From contig CAYLNL010000001.1 of NCBI GenBank assembly GCA_964385175.1, positions 124,001 through 188,000 of the forward strand: a stretch of DNA of 64,000 nt, written 5' to 3'. The position numbers were made by a program, and so were the translations under genes. Below the pieces are notes generated by a model that saw nothing but the letters and a program-made list of their open reading frames with translations, did not search any database and had not been told where the DNA came from. Position 1 is the stretch's first letter. Each line of letters begins with the position of its first letter. Below are positions 63,651 to 64,000 of this stretch, piece by piece. This DNA comes from CAYLNL01 sp964385175 (lineage in GTDB: Bacteria > Bacteroidota > Bacteroidia > Flavobacteriales > Flavobacteriaceae).

Positions 63651-63833
63651 GATAGGGAAGGGGTAAGGAATAGGCAGAAGTTAAATTTCCAAAGAAAATC
63701 TATAGGACTTCCCTACTTTCAGGCAGATAAAGGCAAATATGGGTGTAATCTCGAGAGGCGGCAGCGGCGCCCTCATTTTTCTATATATCTCAATCGCCGG
63801 GAAATCAAGAAGAGCCACACCCAGGCAAAGTGG

Positions 63834-64000
63834 TTAGTTTTTCGAAAACTCCGGTGCCTTTTGGCGGTGCTTCCATCGGTTGTGCGTCCAGAAATAATAG
63901 GCGGGCTGGGCTTTAATTTGTTCTTCCAACATATTGAAAAACCTGTCGGTAATTACAAAATCTTCTAATTTGGCGGGTGTTTCAGTAATCACTTTAAAAG
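63834..64000 (-). CDS. Lipid A-type acyltransferase (LpxL/HtrB family), C-terminal end only
   Basis: The last 55 codons of a minus-strand gene run off the right edge. The tail reads FKVITETP..., then EQIKAQPAYYFWTHNRWKHRQ, the diagnostic C-terminus of LpxL/LpxM-family lysophospholipid acyltransferases (P-x-x-YxWxHxRWK), ending at a TAA at 63834-63836. These inner-membrane enzymes add the secondary acyl chains to lipid A, or act on related lipids. Nothing upstream can be seen. The 183-bp gap from 63651 to 63833 shows no gene or clear signal. Confidence 0.8.
   Translation of the reverse strand, partial: FKVITETPAKLEDFVITDRFFNMLEEQIKAQPAYYFWTHNRWKHRQKAPEFSKN

Noticed and set aside
1..64000. tRNA, rRNA, CRISPR or IS elements
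   Set aside because: I looked through the intergenic stretches and found no cloverleaf, regularly spaced repeat-spacer array, or transposase-like reading frame. A dedicated scan could still find a small RNA.

Overview
The window looks like a contiguous piece of a Bacteroidota chromosome, most likely order Flavobacteriales. Three things point there. First, it carries the gliding/type IX secretion core gldK-gldL-gldM-gldN. Second, the upstream regions use the Bacteroidota sigma -7 element TAnnTTTG (often TATTTTTG or TACTTTTG, usually 5-35 nt before the start codon), and clear Shine-Dalgarno sequences are rare. Third, the gene orders are typical of flavobacteria: ftsK-lolA-lptF/G-ribB; bamD-rpoZ-coaBC-DUF4835-recN-TPR-fabI; topA-ureohydrolase-gldKLMN; rpsP-rimM. 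I see no rRNA, tRNA, CRISPR array, IS element or phage genes.

Layout. 1-11.4 kb: a partial PLP-dependent transsulfuration enzyme; mpl (murein recycling); radC with a HAD phosphatase; tpx with a DgkA-type kinase; then the operon ftsK-lolA-lptF/G family-ribB(A). 11.5-17.8 kb: a seven-gene minus-strand operon from bamD down to fabI. 18-20.8 kb: ribF, serS and a 74-bp tandem repeat. 20.8-31.9 kb: a solo TonB-dependent receptor, a small secreted protein, ychF, metK, a cation/proton antiporter, and an MBL hydrolase paired with a lipoprotein subtilase. 32.2-36.1 kb: an AT-rich two-gene island, an Eco57I-like adenine methyltransferase followed 5 bp later by a small PD-(D/E)XK-like nuclease. This is the clearest accessory region and the best candidate for a defence system. 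36.2-45.7 kb: housekeeping genes, including a fused GlsF/OlsF-type aminolipid acyltransferase, an aspartate kinase, yicC-gmk, tatD and a membrane protein broken by a one-base frameshift.

45.7-55.3 kb: topA, a ureohydrolase homologue that has lost several metal ligands, gldKLMN and a DAO-family oxidoreductase. Here GldK and GldN form the periplasmic/outer-membrane ring and GldL and GldM the inner-membrane motor of the type IX system. 55.6-64 kb: rpsP-rimM, an acyl-CoA dehydrogenase, ruvC, a DUF2797 protein, a GH3-family protein, aspS and the end of a lipid A-type acyltransferase.

Most of the window is ordinary core genome. The points that deserve a second look are the restriction-like pair and its ragged left edge, the degenerate ureohydrolase beside the motility genes, the RibBA homologue without zinc cysteines, the 74-bp tandem repeat after serS, two GC-rich hairpins sharing a loop motif, the broken membrane protein, and several start codons that the promoter positions help to settle. 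All functions are assigned by reading the translated sequences; no database search was run.
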